64,000 nucleotides of DNA from Cyclobacterium amurskyense (GCF_001050135.1 NZ_CP012040.1:1612001-1676000); one strand, 5' to 3'; shown: positions 44,706 through 55,142, counted from the first letter of the stretch. Numbers and translations: made by a program. Notes: generated by a model from the sequence alone, not told the origin.

Positions 44706-44803
44706 AAAAACTGCTTGACGTTAAATTATCTTAAACATATAAATGCATAGCCCTTCAAAAAGAAAATATTTGGTATCTTAAGTTTAAAATATACATCAAA
44801 CCT

Positions 44804-46216
44804 ATGACAGGAGATTTTGATAATCAACCAGATGAAGAGAAAGAGTTGGTTAAGAGGTTTGAAAACTCACTTAGCGCTAACTTGGACTTGTTCTTCGGAG
44901 AAGAAGAACTAGAGGACATCATTAGATATTACCATGACCATTTTAAATATAGAAAAGCATTAAAAACAAGCGAATGGGCCCTATCAAAATTTCCATTTTC
45001 AATAGAAATCAAACTATTGATGGCCCAATCACTCATTTTCTTAGATGAAGTAGAGGATGGTTTGGAAATTCTTGAAAACCTAAACAATATCTCTCCAAAC
45101 AATGAGGATATCGTACTGACACTTGCCAATGCCATGTCTATTCTTGACCAAAATGCTGACGCTATTCAGTTGCTAAATAGTTTCATGCCCTTGGCAGAAG
45201 ACAAAGCGGAGGTTTTTTACCTTTTAGGTAATTTTTACAGAATTGAAAACAAAAACAAAGAGGCCATTGAATGCTTGAAGGAAGCTGTAAAACTCAAAAT
45301 CAATCATGAGGACGCCTTGTTCCAATTGGCCATGTTGACCGATGAGGAAGGCTCATTTGATGAGATTTTAGACTTCTACCAGGAATTTATTGACCATGAC
45401 CCGTACAATGCCAATGCATGGTACAATCTGGGCGTAGTCCACAATCGCCTGGGAAATTTCGAAGATGCCATTGAGGCTTACGATTATGCCCTTTTGATAG
45501 ACGACACCTTTTCCTCTGCCTATTTTAACCTGGGCAATGCACTGATGAACACCAATCAGTATGAAAAAGCGCTGGAAGCCTATCAAAACACCATAAACTG
45601 CGAAGGAAGCAATGCCGAAAACTGTTGCTATCTGGCTGCCTCTTATGAAAAGCTGGATCAGATAGACATGGCTTTCAAATATTTCAAAAAGTCAGCAAAG
45701 TTAGATTCAGAATACGATGATGCTTGGTTTGGCTTAGGTATGTGCATGGTCAAAAAGAAGAAGTATTTTGAGGCCATTCATTATTTTAAAAAGGCCATTA
45801 AACTCACCGCTGAAAATGCCAGCTACTGGGTAGGACTTGCCGATGCGGAATACGAATTAGGCAATCTTCAATCAAGTTCCGAAGCCTATGAAGAAGCTAT
45901 CAATCTGGAACCCGGCATATTAGAAACTTACGTCAACCTTTCTTTGATCTATTTTGACCAAAACCGATTTGAAGAGGCTGAAGATGTCATAATGGAAGGA
46001 TTGGAGGAATTACCTGAAGAAGCATCCTTGTATTATCGATTGGTAGTATACATGATTAAGACAGGTAAATACAAAGAAGCCTTTTCAATTTTGGAAAATG
46101 CATTAACTTTGGACTTTGAAAAACACATCTTGCTTTATGAGTTGATGCCAGAACTGGAACAACAAAAAGCAATCTTCAAAATTATCAAACAGTATAGAGA
46201 GGGTTTGAAAGAATAA
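44804..46216 (+). CDS. Tetratricopeptide-repeat protein
   Basis: 470 residues with no signal peptide or TM helix. From about residue 55 to the end there are about eleven 34-residue TPR units, for example NAWYNLGVVHNRLGNFEDAI and SAYFNLGNALMNTNQYEKAL, consistent with a protein-interaction superhelix. Acidic overall. Function unknown; cytoplasmic. It precedes comA by 37 bp and may share its transcript. Confidence 0.92.
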   Translation: MTGDFDNQPDEEKELVKRFENSLSANLDLFFGEEELEDIIRYYHDHFKYRKALKTSEWALSKFPFSIEIKLLMAQSLIFLDEVEDGLEILENLNNISPNNEDIVLTLANAMSILDQNADAIQLLNSFMPLAEDKAEVFYLLGNFYRIENKNKEAIECLKEAVKLKINHEDALFQLAMLTDEEGSFDEILDFYQEFIDHDPYNANAWYNLGVVHNRLGNFEDAIEAYDYALLIDDTFSSAYFNLGNALMNTNQYEKALEAYQNTINCEGSNAENCCYLAASYEKLDQIDMAFKYFKKSAKLDSEYDDAWFGLGMCMVKKKKYFEAIHYFKKAIKLTAENASYWVGLADAEYELGNLQSSSEAYEEAINLEPGILETYVNLSLIYFDQNRFEEAEDVIMEGLEELPEEASLYYRLVVYMIKTGKYKEAFSILENALTLDFEKHILLYELMPELEQQKAIFKIIKQYREGLKE

Positions 46217-46253
46217 AAATTCTTGTTTATCTATTTTATCAAAATCACATTGA

Positions 46254-47015
46254 ATGAATTACATTCTAAAAAGCATCCCGTCCAGAACACAAAAGCCTAG
46301 AGATTCAGGATTCACCATGGCAATGGACAAGGGTTTAAGTCTAAGAGAAGTGGAGGACTTTATTGAATCTAACGGAGATTACGTTGATATCGTAAAATTT
46401 GGCTGGGCCACTTCCTATGTCACATCCAAACTTAAAGAAAAAATAGACATTTATCGCTCTGCAGGGATACCCGTCTACTTTGGTGGGACACTATTTGAAG
46501 CCTTTATTATTAGAAATCAATTTGACGATTACAGGCGTTTATTGGACAAGTACCAACTGTCTTTCGTGGAGGTTTCCGATGGGTCGATCACTTTGGACCA
46601 TGACGTAAAATGCGAATACATTCGCACCCTTGCAAAAGACGTGACAGTTCTTTCAGAAGTAGGATCTAAAGACGCAGCAAAAATCATCCCTCCATATAAA
46701 TGGATTGATCAGATGCAAAAAGAGTTGAGTGCAGGTGCTTGGAAAGTAATCGGTGAAGCAAGAGAAGGTGGCACCGTAGGACTTTTTAGGGATTCCGGAG
46801 AAGTAAGACAAGGTCTTGTAGAAGAAATCTTAACTCAGGTTCCTGAAGAAAAAATCATTTGGGAAGCACCACAGAAAGAACAACAAGTTTGGTTTATCAA
46901 ATTACTTGGATCAAATGTCAACCTTGGGAATATCGCGCCCAATGAAATCATTCCTTTAGAAACATTAAGACTTGGCCTAAGAGGAGATACTTTCGATTTC
47001 TTTTTGGATAAATAA
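46254..47015 (+). CDS. comA: Phosphosulfolactate synthase-like protein (ComA family)
   Basis: 253 residues. ComA landmarks: GFTMAMDKGLSLREVEDF, VKFGWATSYV, IPVYFGGTLFEAF, FVEVSDGSITLD, VLSEVGSKD and VIGEAREGGTVGLF. The enzyme adds sulfite to phosphoenolpyruvate to make (R)-2-phospho-3-sulfolactate. In methanogens this leads to coenzyme M; in Bacillus the homologue YitD gives spore sulfolactate. In Bacteroidota a link to sulfonolipid (capnine) or sulfolactate synthesis is conceivable but not proven. Start MNYILKSIPSRTQKP fits the family length. Confidence 0.9.
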   Translation: MNYILKSIPSRTQKPRDSGFTMAMDKGLSLREVEDFIESNGDYVDIVKFGWATSYVTSKLKEKIDIYRSAGIPVYFGGTLFEAFIIRNQFDDYRRLLDKYQLSFVEVSDGSITLDHDVKCEYIRTLAKDVTVLSEVGSKDAAKIIPPYKWIDQMQKELSAGAWKVIGEAREGGTVGLFRDSGEVRQGLVEEILTQVPEEKIIWEAPQKEQQVWFIKLLGSNVNLGNIAPNEIIPLETLRLGLRGDTFDFFLDK

Positions 47016-47047
47016 TTTTACACCTCTTTATAAACAAAGTCCAACCA

Positions 47048-47983
47048 ATGAATAAGTTTAATGAGAAGGTATTGCTTTTCTTAAAAGGCATGGGTATGGG
47101 AAGTGCCGACATTGTTCCTGGAGTTTCAGGGGGGTCCATTGCACTGATAACAAAGATTTATGAAGAACTGCTTTCTAGCATCAATTCATTTGATCTTGAT
47201 GCCCTTAAGCTCTTGGCAAAGTTTGATATTGTCGCTTTCTGGAAACATGTAAATGCAAGCTTTTTGCTGACCTTATTCCTGGGAATCCTTACCAGTATTT
47301 TTGCTTTCTCAAAGGCCATTACCTTTCTTATAGATAGCTATCCCATCCCATTGTGGTCTTTTTTCTGCGGTTTAATACTTATTAGTGCGATCATAATCCT
47401 AAGGGACATTAAGCGATGGAACATTATTGCCATTTTGATGTTTCCGATAGGAGTGGTCATTGCGTATTTCATCACAGAACTACCGATGATTTCCTCTCCG
47501 AATAACATTTGGTTTACTTTTATTTCTGGAGCCATAGCCATATGCGCCATGATCCTCCCTGGAATATCTGGAAGCTTTTTGTTGCTTATTCTTGGCAAAT
47601 ACGAATACATCCTTCACGCTGTCAATGAAAAAGACTTTGTTGTTTTGGCAATTTTTGCCTTAGGTTGTATCACAGGTTTGCTACTATTCAGCAGACTAAT
47701 ATCATGGTTCTTGAAAAACTACCATGCCATCACTTTGTCTTTTTTATCCGGCTTTATGATCGGCTCTATTAACAAAATATGGCCCTGGAAAAAAATACTC
47801 AGTTACAGAATGTCAAGTTCTGGAGATCAAAAACCATTTTTAACTGAGAACATCTTACCTCATGTATACCTTACAGAGACAGGTCAGGAACCTGCTTTTC
47901 TGGTTGCCATTTTGGCATTCTTAATCGGGGTTATTCTTGTGGTTGGACTTGAAAGAGTAGCATATAATTTTAGAAAAGAATGA
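47048..47983 (+). CDS. DUF368 family polyprenyl-phosphate transporter (PopT-like)
   Basis: 311 residues, about eight to nine TM helices. The family signature GMGMGSADIVPGVSGGSIAL lies at the N-terminus and its inverted repeat MILPGISGSFLLLILGKYE in the middle. DUF368 proteins have recently been linked to recycling undecaprenyl phosphate across the inner membrane. That would serve wall and surface-glycan synthesis, consistent with the sugar genes upstream. It overlaps aroE by 4 bp (ATGA). Confidence 0.92.
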   Translation: MNKFNEKVLLFLKGMGMGSADIVPGVSGGSIALITKIYEELLSSINSFDLDALKLLAKFDIVAFWKHVNASFLLTLFLGILTSIFAFSKAITFLIDSYPIPLWSFFCGLILISAIIILRDIKRWNIIAILMFPIGVVIAYFITELPMISSPNNIWFTFISGAIAICAMILPGISGSFLLLILGKYEYILHAVNEKDFVVLAIFALGCITGLLLFSRLISWFLKNYHAITLSFLSGFMIGSINKIWPWKKILSYRMSSSGDQKPFLTENILPHVYLTETGQEPAFLVAILAFLIGVILVVGLERVAYNFRKE

Positions 47984-48726
47984 AAAAATATGGCTTAATC
48001 GGTTACCCACTTACCCATTCCTTTTCGAAAAAGTATTTCTCAGATAAATTCACCCGAGAGGGAACCTCAGACTGCCAATACGATCTGTATGAAATCGACA
48101 GCATCAAGTCTTTACCTGAAATAATTGCCTCTCAAGAAGAATTAATAGGTATCAATGTAACCATACCCTACAAGGAACAGGTAATCCCCTATTTGGACAA
48201 GCTAGACCCTGCTTGCAAGGCTATCGGTGCGGTTAACTGTATCAAACTTACGTCTAATGGTCTGGTGGGCTATAACACCGATTATTATGGGTTCAAAACC
48301 TCATTGACCAATTGGCTGGGTGAAGAAAGGCCTCAAGCCTTGATTCTAGGTACAGGCGGTGCTTCGAAGGCGGTTTGCCAAGCACTTAAAGACCTGGAAA
48401 TCCCCTTTTTGAAGGTATCTCGGAACCCAGATCCATCAGCCAAGGACACCATCAGTTACGATGAAATAAAGAAATCCCCTGATTATCTGGCTAAATATCC
48501 ACTTATCATTAACAGCACCCCATTGGGTACTTTCCCCAATGTTTCGGCCATGCCTGACCTACCTATTGCAGAATTAAACAAAGGCAATTGGTATTATGAT
48601 CTGGTTTACAATCCCACAGAAACAGCCATGATGACGGCTGCGGCAAATATGGGTGCAAAAACTAAAAATGGGATTGAAATGCTTCACTTACAAGCTGAGG
48701 CTGCCTGGGATATCTGGAATAAATAA
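47980..48726 (+). CDS. aroE: Shikimate dehydrogenase
   Basis: 248 residues. Substrate domain with YPLTHSFSKKYF and GINVTIPYKEQ (catalytic Lys), GAVNCI, NTDYYGF (catalytic Asp), then the NADP Rossmann domain GTGGASKAV and the final Gln-containing NGIEMLHLQAEAAW. It reduces 3-dehydroshikimate in aromatic amino acid synthesis. Overlaps the DUF368 gene, so it is translationally coupled to it. Confidence 0.96.
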   Translation: MKKYGLIGYPLTHSFSKKYFSDKFTREGTSDCQYDLYEIDSIKSLPEIIASQEELIGINVTIPYKEQVIPYLDKLDPACKAIGAVNCIKLTSNGLVGYNTDYYGFKTSLTNWLGEERPQALILGTGGASKAVCQALKDLEIPFLKVSRNPDPSAKDTISYDEIKKSPDYLAKYPLIINSTPLGTFPNVSAMPDLPIAELNKGNWYYDLVYNPTETAMMTAAANMGAKTKNGIEMLHLQAEAAWDIWNK

Positions 48727-48766
48727 GCCAAAACCACCACAAAAAAAGTCCAATAATGGACCATAA

Positions 48767-48796
48767 AAAAACCCATAGGCATTTGCCCATGGGTTT
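48767..48796 (+). terminator. Bidirectional terminator between aroE and the metalloprotease
   Basis: Arms AAACCCAT and ATGGGTTT with an inner GGC/GCC pair set. The + strand stop of aroE and the - strand stop of the protease both face it. Confidence 0.75.
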
Positions 48797-48821
48797 CATT
48801 TTACTTTTTATAATATCCTGC

Positions 48822-51314
48822 TCAGGAAGGATTTAATATTACATTAATCCTTTCTAGACAGTCTTCCAGATGAATTTTGCTCATACTGTCTGAGGTACCT
48901 GGTATAGCACGTTTAATTTCAGCTTGAATCACTTTTAATGATGCCCTTGCCACAGAAGGTATATCTGACTGAGAGGCATTTAGTGAAGAAGCTGACCTTC
49001 CACTAGCATCCTTAGTCATTAGTTCTTCAAGCTTTTCAATATGAGCCCTTTGAAGGCTTCTTCTGTTTATATCGATGGCTTTGCGAAAACTTAGTTCTTC
49101 CCAAATCCCCTTTCTTAAGTCAGTCATCAATTCCAATAAACCATAGGCTTCGGAACCATTTAAGGCTTCATTTTCAATTACTCGTCCCAATCTTCCCCAA
49201 TCAAGTATAGCGTTCAATGTACCTACTTGCAATTTTCTAATTCTGTCCAGTATTCCAAAATCCTGGATCCTACTAGTAATGGCATCATCCGTAAGCCAAT
49301 CCTGGGTCGTAAAAAGCTCTTTTTGGATAAAATCCATGGCTTCCTTTTGCTTGGCCTTGTCTACATGCGTATAAACAGCTTCCTCCTGACCAATGGCCTT
49401 ATAAATCTCATAAACCCCACCAATATTCGTCCTCACATGTCCCATGTAACGATTGTATTGGGTCAAGACTTGTCCGTAAAGCTCTTCCAAGTCATCGTAA
49501 TTTTTAAAGGGCTTGTCCAATTCACCTGTCCATTCGATTAGGTTCGGAACAATGCGTTTTAGATTTTGAATTCCATAAGTAGAAGCCTTCACAGCATCAT
49601 CACCTAAATCTTCACTTTGGGTACTGGGGTCATAAGAATTTCCCTGTCTGCCATAGCGATAGATTGGGTCTCCATTCTTTTCTACAATCCATTGGTCCAG
49701 GATTTCCTGCTCATCTTCCGGTGTTTCGGCTTCCAGTATTGGCTTGTATCCCCAGGAAATGGCGAATTTATCATAGGGCCCGACTTCTGGAAATAAGTGC
49801 ACTCCCTTGTCTTCGGGCTGGGCGACATAATTAAAACGGGCATAATCCATCAAAGATGGAGCTGTACCATATTTCGCTGTAAAAGTAGCTGACCGCAATG
49901 AATCTACAGGATAGGCAAAAGAAGAAGCAAAGTTATGCGGTAAACCAAGTGTATGCCCCACTTCATGGGACGACACAAAACGGATCAACCTGCCCATAAC
50001 TTCATCGTCAAACTGCATACCCCTTGAATCCGGGTTGATGGCTGCAGTTTGTACAAAAAACCAATTGCGCAAAAGGTTCATCACATTGTGGTACCAACCT
50101 ATGTCCGATTCTATAATTTCACCAGATCTTGGATCAGAAACATGTGGCCCGTAAGCATTCTGAATATTGGAAGCAAAATACCTAATGACAGAATACCTGG
50201 CATCTTCAGGATTCCAATCAGGATCCTCTTCGGGGCTTGGGGCTTCTTTGGCCGTGATGGCATTCTTAAATCCCGCTTCTTCAAAAGCTGCATTCCAATC
50301 CTCCACCCCGGCTTTGAGATAAGGCACCCACTTTGTAGGTGTGGCAGGATCTATATAATAAACGATTTGTTTTTTGGGCTCAACCAGTTCTCCCGCTTTG
50401 AATTTCTCAATATCCTCCTCCTTCACTTCCAATCTCCACCTATCAAGGTAAATTCTTCTACTTGCCTTATGGGCATCCAGTCCATAGTCAGTAACACGGG
50501 TATTGAACCAACCCACCCTTTGGTCAGCTAATCTTTGTTTCATTGGAACCTCAGGAAGCAAGACCATGCTACTGTTCATCTCCACTGTGATAAGTCCAGT
50601 TGAAGTGTTAGATGGAGGTGCAGAGGCGGCATAAGTGAGCACATACCTCGCTTCAATATTAGTAGGATAAGGACTTATACGCTCTATATAAGACCTATCT
50701 GTATCCAAACGCGTTACCTTGTATCCTTTTCGTCTGCTTTGTTGTAAGCCCAATGCCTGCACATCCTTTGAAAAGAGATCCGACACCTCAATCAACCAGC
50801 CTTTTCCGTCTTTGCCTTTGGCTTCAACATCAAACCTATAAAGAATTGGTTCCAAGTTTGAATTTTTAACCGCCTGATAAATGGGAAGGGAATCTGCAGC
50901 TGTATTGGCATAAGAGACTACTTTCAACAAAATGTTTTTGTCTTTCTTTTCCCATTTAAGCATCTGCGTATTGGTGCGCTCTCCGCCATAGCCTATTCCA
51001 TTGGCTGTTTTGGCAATGGTAGTGACCATAAGCATTTCCTTACCCAGCGTTTCTTCTGGGATTTCGTAGTAGTATTTTTCATCCACCTTGTGGACTGTAA
51101 ACAGACCAACTTTTGTTTCGGTGCTGTCTTTAATAATCTCTTTATAGGATTTCAAACCATCTTTGCTCTTCGCCGGTTTTTTTTCCGGTTCTTTGGTTTC
51201 TTGCTCATCCTTTTTTTTCTTCCTTCGCTGTGCCTCTGCCAAATCTGGAGAAATTAGATTCAGGCCAAAACTTACTAACAGCAAAATCAAAATGCTTGCT
51301 TTTGACTTTAACAT
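48822..51314 (-). CDS. Zinc-dependent metalloprotease (DUF5117/DUF4953 family)
   Basis: 830 residues. Signal peptide (ends LAEAQ) and a Lys-rich linker, then DUF5118/DUF5117-type domains (about 50-330) and a DUF4953 catalytic domain with HEVGHTLGLPH (H450, E451, H454, H460) as zinc ligands and general base. Large proteins of this family are common in Bacteroidota and are secreted or surface proteases of unknown specificity. No TonB-linked partner sits next to it. The length is normal. Confidence 0.92.
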   Translation of the reverse strand: MLKSKASILILLLVSFGLNLISPDLAEAQRRKKKKDEQETKEPEKKPAKSKDGLKSYKEIIKDSTETKVGLFTVHKVDEKYYYEIPEETLGKEMLMVTTIAKTANGIGYGGERTNTQMLKWEKKDKNILLKVVSYANTAADSLPIYQAVKNSNLEPILYRFDVEAKGKDGKGWLIEVSDLFSKDVQALGLQQSRRKGYKVTRLDTDRSYIERISPYPTNIEARYVLTYAASAPPSNTSTGLITVEMNSSMVLLPEVPMKQRLADQRVGWFNTRVTDYGLDAHKASRRIYLDRWRLEVKEEDIEKFKAGELVEPKKQIVYYIDPATPTKWVPYLKAGVEDWNAAFEEAGFKNAITAKEAPSPEEDPDWNPEDARYSVIRYFASNIQNAYGPHVSDPRSGEIIESDIGWYHNVMNLLRNWFFVQTAAINPDSRGMQFDDEVMGRLIRFVSSHEVGHTLGLPHNFASSFAYPVDSLRSATFTAKYGTAPSLMDYARFNYVAQPEDKGVHLFPEVGPYDKFAISWGYKPILEAETPEDEQEILDQWIVEKNGDPIYRYGRQGNSYDPSTQSEDLGDDAVKASTYGIQNLKRIVPNLIEWTGELDKPFKNYDDLEELYGQVLTQYNRYMGHVRTNIGGVYEIYKAIGQEEAVYTHVDKAKQKEAMDFIQKELFTTQDWLTDDAITSRIQDFGILDRIRKLQVGTLNAILDWGRLGRVIENEALNGSEAYGLLELMTDLRKGIWEELSFRKAIDINRRSLQRAHIEKLEELMTKDASGRSASSLNASQSDIPSVARASLKVIQAEIKRAIPGTSDSMSKIHLEDCLERINVILNPS

Positions 51315-51445
51315 TTGAGTTCAATTAATTAAGTTAGGAATAATAGAAAGCTAAAATTAAAATTTTAATTTGTAAACTTGGCAAAACCCAACACCTAAAT
51401 CAAACAGGAGCAAACCTATCAGGCATCAAGTTGTTAATAAAAAAC

Positions 51446-52561
51446 ATGGATGAAAATCAAATCACAATTATTGGAGGAGGGCTTTCGGGACTTATTGCCG
51501 CTTACCTCTTAGCAAAAGAAGGCAAAAGCGTTCTTGTTATTGAAAAAAAAGAGTACCCTTTTCACAGAGTTTGTGGGGAGTACGTTTCCAATGAAGTCAG
51601 GGATTTTCTAATACAGGAAGATTTATTCCCTTCTTCTTTTGAACCTGCTGAAATCAATACCTTCAGGCTAAGTGCCGTAAATGGGGCGCTGGCAGAAATC
51701 CCCCTGGACTTAGGTGGATTTGGAATAAGTCGTTACAACCTGGATTACTTTTTATACAAAAAATGCCTTAATGTAGGGGTTAAATTTCTTTTAAAAACCC
51801 AGGCATCCACCATCGGTTTCAAAGCAGCCCAAAATGTATTTGAGGTAAATACCAATGAAGGTGATCTTCTGACTGCTCCTATTGTCCTGGCAGCCTACGG
51901 TAAAAGATCCCGAATAGACAAGTACCTTGACCGTGGCTTCCTCAATCAAAGAAGCCCTTATGTAGGTATTAAATACCATATTAATATAGCGCATGAGGAA
52001 AACATGGTGGCATTACACAATTACAATGGTGGCTATCTTGGCATCAATAAAATTGAAAATGGGGCGTTTAATCTTTGCTACCTGGGAAGTAGAGAGCAAT
52101 TAAAGGCCGCTGGGAATATTCAAAGCATGGAGGAACAATATTTGTTTAAAAACCCTCATATCAAAGAAATATATAGTCGGGCAGAATTCCTTTGGGAAAA
52201 GCCTGAGGTAATCAATGAAATCAGTTTCGCAACCAAGTCTCCGGTGGAAAATCAGTTACTTATGATTGGAGATGCTGCCGGGATGATTACACCTTTGTGC
52301 GGCAATGGTATGGCCATCGCAATTCATACGGGGAAGCTTGCAGCTGATGCCATTCTCAAGCACAAGAAATTGGCAATGATTCAAAAAGCATACGCCAAAG
52401 CCTGGAACCAGTATTTTTCCAGTCGCCTGAGAACGGGAAGAGCAGTACAAAAGCTTTTCGGCGCTCCTTTTGTTTCAAACCTTGCTGTGAATGTGATCAA
52501 AAAATCTCCTTACCTGGCGAAAAAACTCATTCTTCAAACCCATGGACAACCCATAAAGTAA
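51446..52561 (+). CDS. FAD-dependent oxidoreductase, geranylgeranyl-reductase-like
   Basis: About 371 residues from ATG 51446 (a TTG at 51431 is also in frame). GGGLSGLIAAYLLAKEG is the ADP-binding loop, VCGEYVSNEV is a family landmark near 45, and LMIGDAAGMITPLCGNGMAIA is the FAD-ribityl motif. Relatives reduce isoprenoid chains or modify polyketide/aryl-polyene pigments. The substrate is unknown and no pigment cluster is visible. Monocistronic. Confidence 0.88.
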   Translation: MDENQITIIGGGLSGLIAAYLLAKEGKSVLVIEKKEYPFHRVCGEYVSNEVRDFLIQEDLFPSSFEPAEINTFRLSAVNGALAEIPLDLGGFGISRYNLDYFLYKKCLNVGVKFLLKTQASTIGFKAAQNVFEVNTNEGDLLTAPIVLAAYGKRSRIDKYLDRGFLNQRSPYVGIKYHINIAHEENMVALHNYNGGYLGINKIENGAFNLCYLGSREQLKAAGNIQSMEEQYLFKNPHIKEIYSRAEFLWEKPEVINEISFATKSPVENQLLMIGDAAGMITPLCGNGMAIAIHTGKLAADAILKHKKLAMIQKAYAKAWNQYFSSRLRTGRAVQKLFGAPFVSNLAVNVIKKSPYLAKKLILQTHGQPIK

Positions 52562-52596
52562 AAATGCTCCCAAGCTTAAGCCAAGGAGCATTTTCT
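52561..52596 (+). terminator. Bidirectional terminator between the reductase and the TonB receptor
   Basis: Arms AAAATGCTCC and GGAGCATTTT around a 14-base loop, followed by TA-rich sequence, between convergent genes. Confidence 0.75.
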
Positions 52597-52644
52597 ATAA
52601 AAACTGAATATTAAAGGTTATTCCTATTTTTTAAACCCAAAATA

Positions 52645-55047
52645 TCAAAAACGGATAGCTACACCAGCCATAAAGCTGGTTCCTGCCATTGGGTAATAAT
52701 AGTTTTCTGCTATACGTTCCATGCCCTGTCCTTCACTGGAAGGAACGAAATAACCAAAGGTATAACCATTTGGCTCATAAAGGTTGTTGAATAAATTATT
52801 AACTTTACCTGAAAAAACCATTTCTTTCACAAAACCTGGATTCCAAGAATACACAAATCTCAAGTCAGAAGTCCAATAAGCATCCAGGCTTCTTCCCTTT
52901 TGCTGTGCATTGTCAAGGAACTGCTGGCCTACATATTTATTAAGTAAACTTACTTCAAGATTCTTCAACGGCCTGAAATCAATAATAGCACTTCCTACAA
53001 CATCTGGAGAGAAAGCAATGTCGGTATTGGTATAAGTGATGCTTTCCTGCCCTGTAAAATCCCAGTTCTCGTCATACACATCACTGTACTCAGTATAGGA
53101 ATCAATCTTATTTTGACTAAAAGCAATGTTACCACCTAGCGTCCATTTAGGTGTTAGCACTATTGCACCATCAAGTTCTATACCCGCCCTATAGCTACTG
53201 GCGACATTTTCCCGAACATAAGCACCCACATCATTCAATTGTCCGGTCAGCACCAACTGATCTTTATATCCCATATAGTAAAAATTGGCATTGTACTGGA
53301 AGTTGGATTTTTTCACCCTGATTCCAGCCTCTACATTTTTAAGTTTCTCTGGTCTTGGAATTTCAGATAATGGAGAGTCAGTAAAATCACTTCTTACAGG
53401 CTCTCTATTGGCCACTGCGTAGGAAGCATAAAGGGTTTGACCCGTTCCTGTTTCGTAAGACACACCAAACTTAGGATTGAAAAAGGTATAGGACTGGTTT
53501 CCACTAACATCCCTTTGGTCGTTATTTTTCCCATCAAAAGAATAGTCGATTCCTCTTACCTGCATGTCAGCAAACAAATAAAGTCTTTCCTTAACCTCAT
53601 AGGTCGCCTTGAGGTAAATATTCCGATCGTCTTTGACAGCTACATTGTTGTAATATTTGTCTCTAATATTGGTATTTCCAGTAACGCCCATCCAGATGAC
53701 TTCACCAAAATGGTCTCCATCATATCGATTGGCTCCACCTCCCAATATAGCGTCCAATTTACCATTGGTTGAAACGTAATTCAGAGAAAAAACTGAACCA
53801 TAAAAGTCATTGTCCAACCATCTTCTGCGAATAATGTCTGTACTGTTTATTACCTCACTGCCTATTTCAATTGGGGCAAAACCGTAATCTTCCAGATCAT
53901 CGTCTTCCTTAAACTGTTCATAATAACCCTGTCCAGCAGTATAATGCAATGCAAAATTCGCTTTCAAATTATCCGTCAGTGTTCCTGCATAGATAAACTG
54001 ATAATGGTTTTGTTGGTAATTGTCAGTTTCATTCTCATAGGTATAACCATTGAATGTCCTGTTGCTTTTAAGTAGGCTTTCCGGTACTCCATTCCAAGCC
54101 TGATAGGTTTGTTCGGCTCCTGCAAAGATATTCACCTTAAACACATGCTTGTCTCCATAATAGCCTCCGGAAACAAAGTAAGATTTAAGGTCAGAAAAAG
54201 CCCTGTCAATGTATCCATCAGAAGTAACTTGAGAAAGACGGGCATCTACAGCCCATTTGTCATTGATCAAGCCAGTACCGGCTTTAATGGTATGTTTTCG
54301 GGTATTGAAAGAACCATAGGAATTGTCGGTTTCTGCATAGGCTTCTTCCTTTTTGGTATCGGTCTGAATATTAAGGCTGGCACCAAAAGTAGCAGCCCCA
54401 TTGGTAGAAGTACCCACACCACGTTGGATTTGGATATTGTCCACTGAAGAGGCAAAATCTGGCATATTTACCCAAAACACGCCATGAGATTCTGCATCAT
54501 TTAATGGAATTCCATTAACAGTGACGTTGATCCTGGTTTGGTCTGTTCCTCTGATTCTCAAACCGGTATAACCAACGCCCGTTCCGGCATCTGAGTGAGT
54601 AACAATGGAAGGGGTATAATTTAACAATAGTGGCAGATCCTGCCCAAGGTTGTCCTTCCCAAGTGTTTCCTTACTGATGACCTGAAAGGTAGTGGGCGTA
54701 GTCTCAGAGGCCCTTGTTCCTGAAACAATAAATTCTTCAGCGGTTAGGGTGGTTGGGTTCAGGGCGATTAATAAATCTCCTTGCTGAGGAAGGGCTACAC
54801 TTACGGTTTTGGAGGAAAAGCCTACAAAGGTTATGCGTAGGTTTGCCACTTTTTGCTTGATGTCATTAATCTGAAAAGCTCCATCTTGGTCACTTACAGT
54901 ACCTTTCTGGGTGTTTTCCAGGTACACAGTAGCTCCAGGAAGAGGCAAGGAAGTTTCAGCATCGGTGATTATTCCCTGTATACTGGTTTGGGCAATAGAC
55001 AATTGGCACAGCAATAAAAATATTGCTGTAAAACAAATACGATTCAT
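52645..55047 (-). CDS. TonB-dependent receptor, probably for thiamine or a precursor
   Basis: 800 residues. Signal peptide, a CarboxypepD_reg-like domain (SIQGIITDAETSLPLPGATVYL), the plug (about 115-220, with PSIVTHSDAGTGVGYTGLRI) and a 22-strand-type barrel ending in MAGVAIRF with a terminal Phe. The transcript carries a TPP riboswitch in its leader, so the import substrate is very likely thiamine or a derivative. A PnuT-type inner-membrane transporter often accompanies this gene in Bacteroidota but is not adjacent here. Confidence 0.92.
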   Translation of the reverse strand: MNRICFTAIFLLLCQLSIAQTSIQGIITDAETSLPLPGATVYLENTQKGTVSDQDGAFQINDIKQKVANLRITFVGFSSKTVSVALPQQGDLLIALNPTTLTAEEFIVSGTRASETTPTTFQVISKETLGKDNLGQDLPLLLNYTPSIVTHSDAGTGVGYTGLRIRGTDQTRINVTVNGIPLNDAESHGVFWVNMPDFASSVDNIQIQRGVGTSTNGAATFGASLNIQTDTKKEEAYAETDNSYGSFNTRKHTIKAGTGLINDKWAVDARLSQVTSDGYIDRAFSDLKSYFVSGGYYGDKHVFKVNIFAGAEQTYQAWNGVPESLLKSNRTFNGYTYENETDNYQQNHYQFIYAGTLTDNLKANFALHYTAGQGYYEQFKEDDDLEDYGFAPIEIGSEVINSTDIIRRRWLDNDFYGSVFSLNYVSTNGKLDAILGGGANRYDGDHFGEVIWMGVTGNTNIRDKYYNNVAVKDDRNIYLKATYEVKERLYLFADMQVRGIDYSFDGKNNDQRDVSGNQSYTFFNPKFGVSYETGTGQTLYASYAVANREPVRSDFTDSPLSEIPRPEKLKNVEAGIRVKKSNFQYNANFYYMGYKDQLVLTGQLNDVGAYVRENVASSYRAGIELDGAIVLTPKWTLGGNIAFSQNKIDSYTEYSDVYDENWDFTGQESITYTNTDIAFSPDVVGSAIIDFRPLKNLEVSLLNKYVGQQFLDNAQQKGRSLDAYWTSDLRFVYSWNPGFVKEMVFSGKVNNLFNNLYEPNGYTFGYFVPSSEGQGMERIAENYYYPMAGTSFMAGVAIRF

Positions 55048-55142
55048 GTTGATATTTTATTCTGGTTAAACATAGCAGAAATGAGGGGACAAATCTCCTT
55101 TAGTTGTTTACCCAATAGCATTACGTACGATTAGCTATTTTT

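Noticed and set aside
50049..50531. 160-codon ORF on + inside the metalloprotease
   Set aside because: Antisense to the conserved protease frame, without domains.
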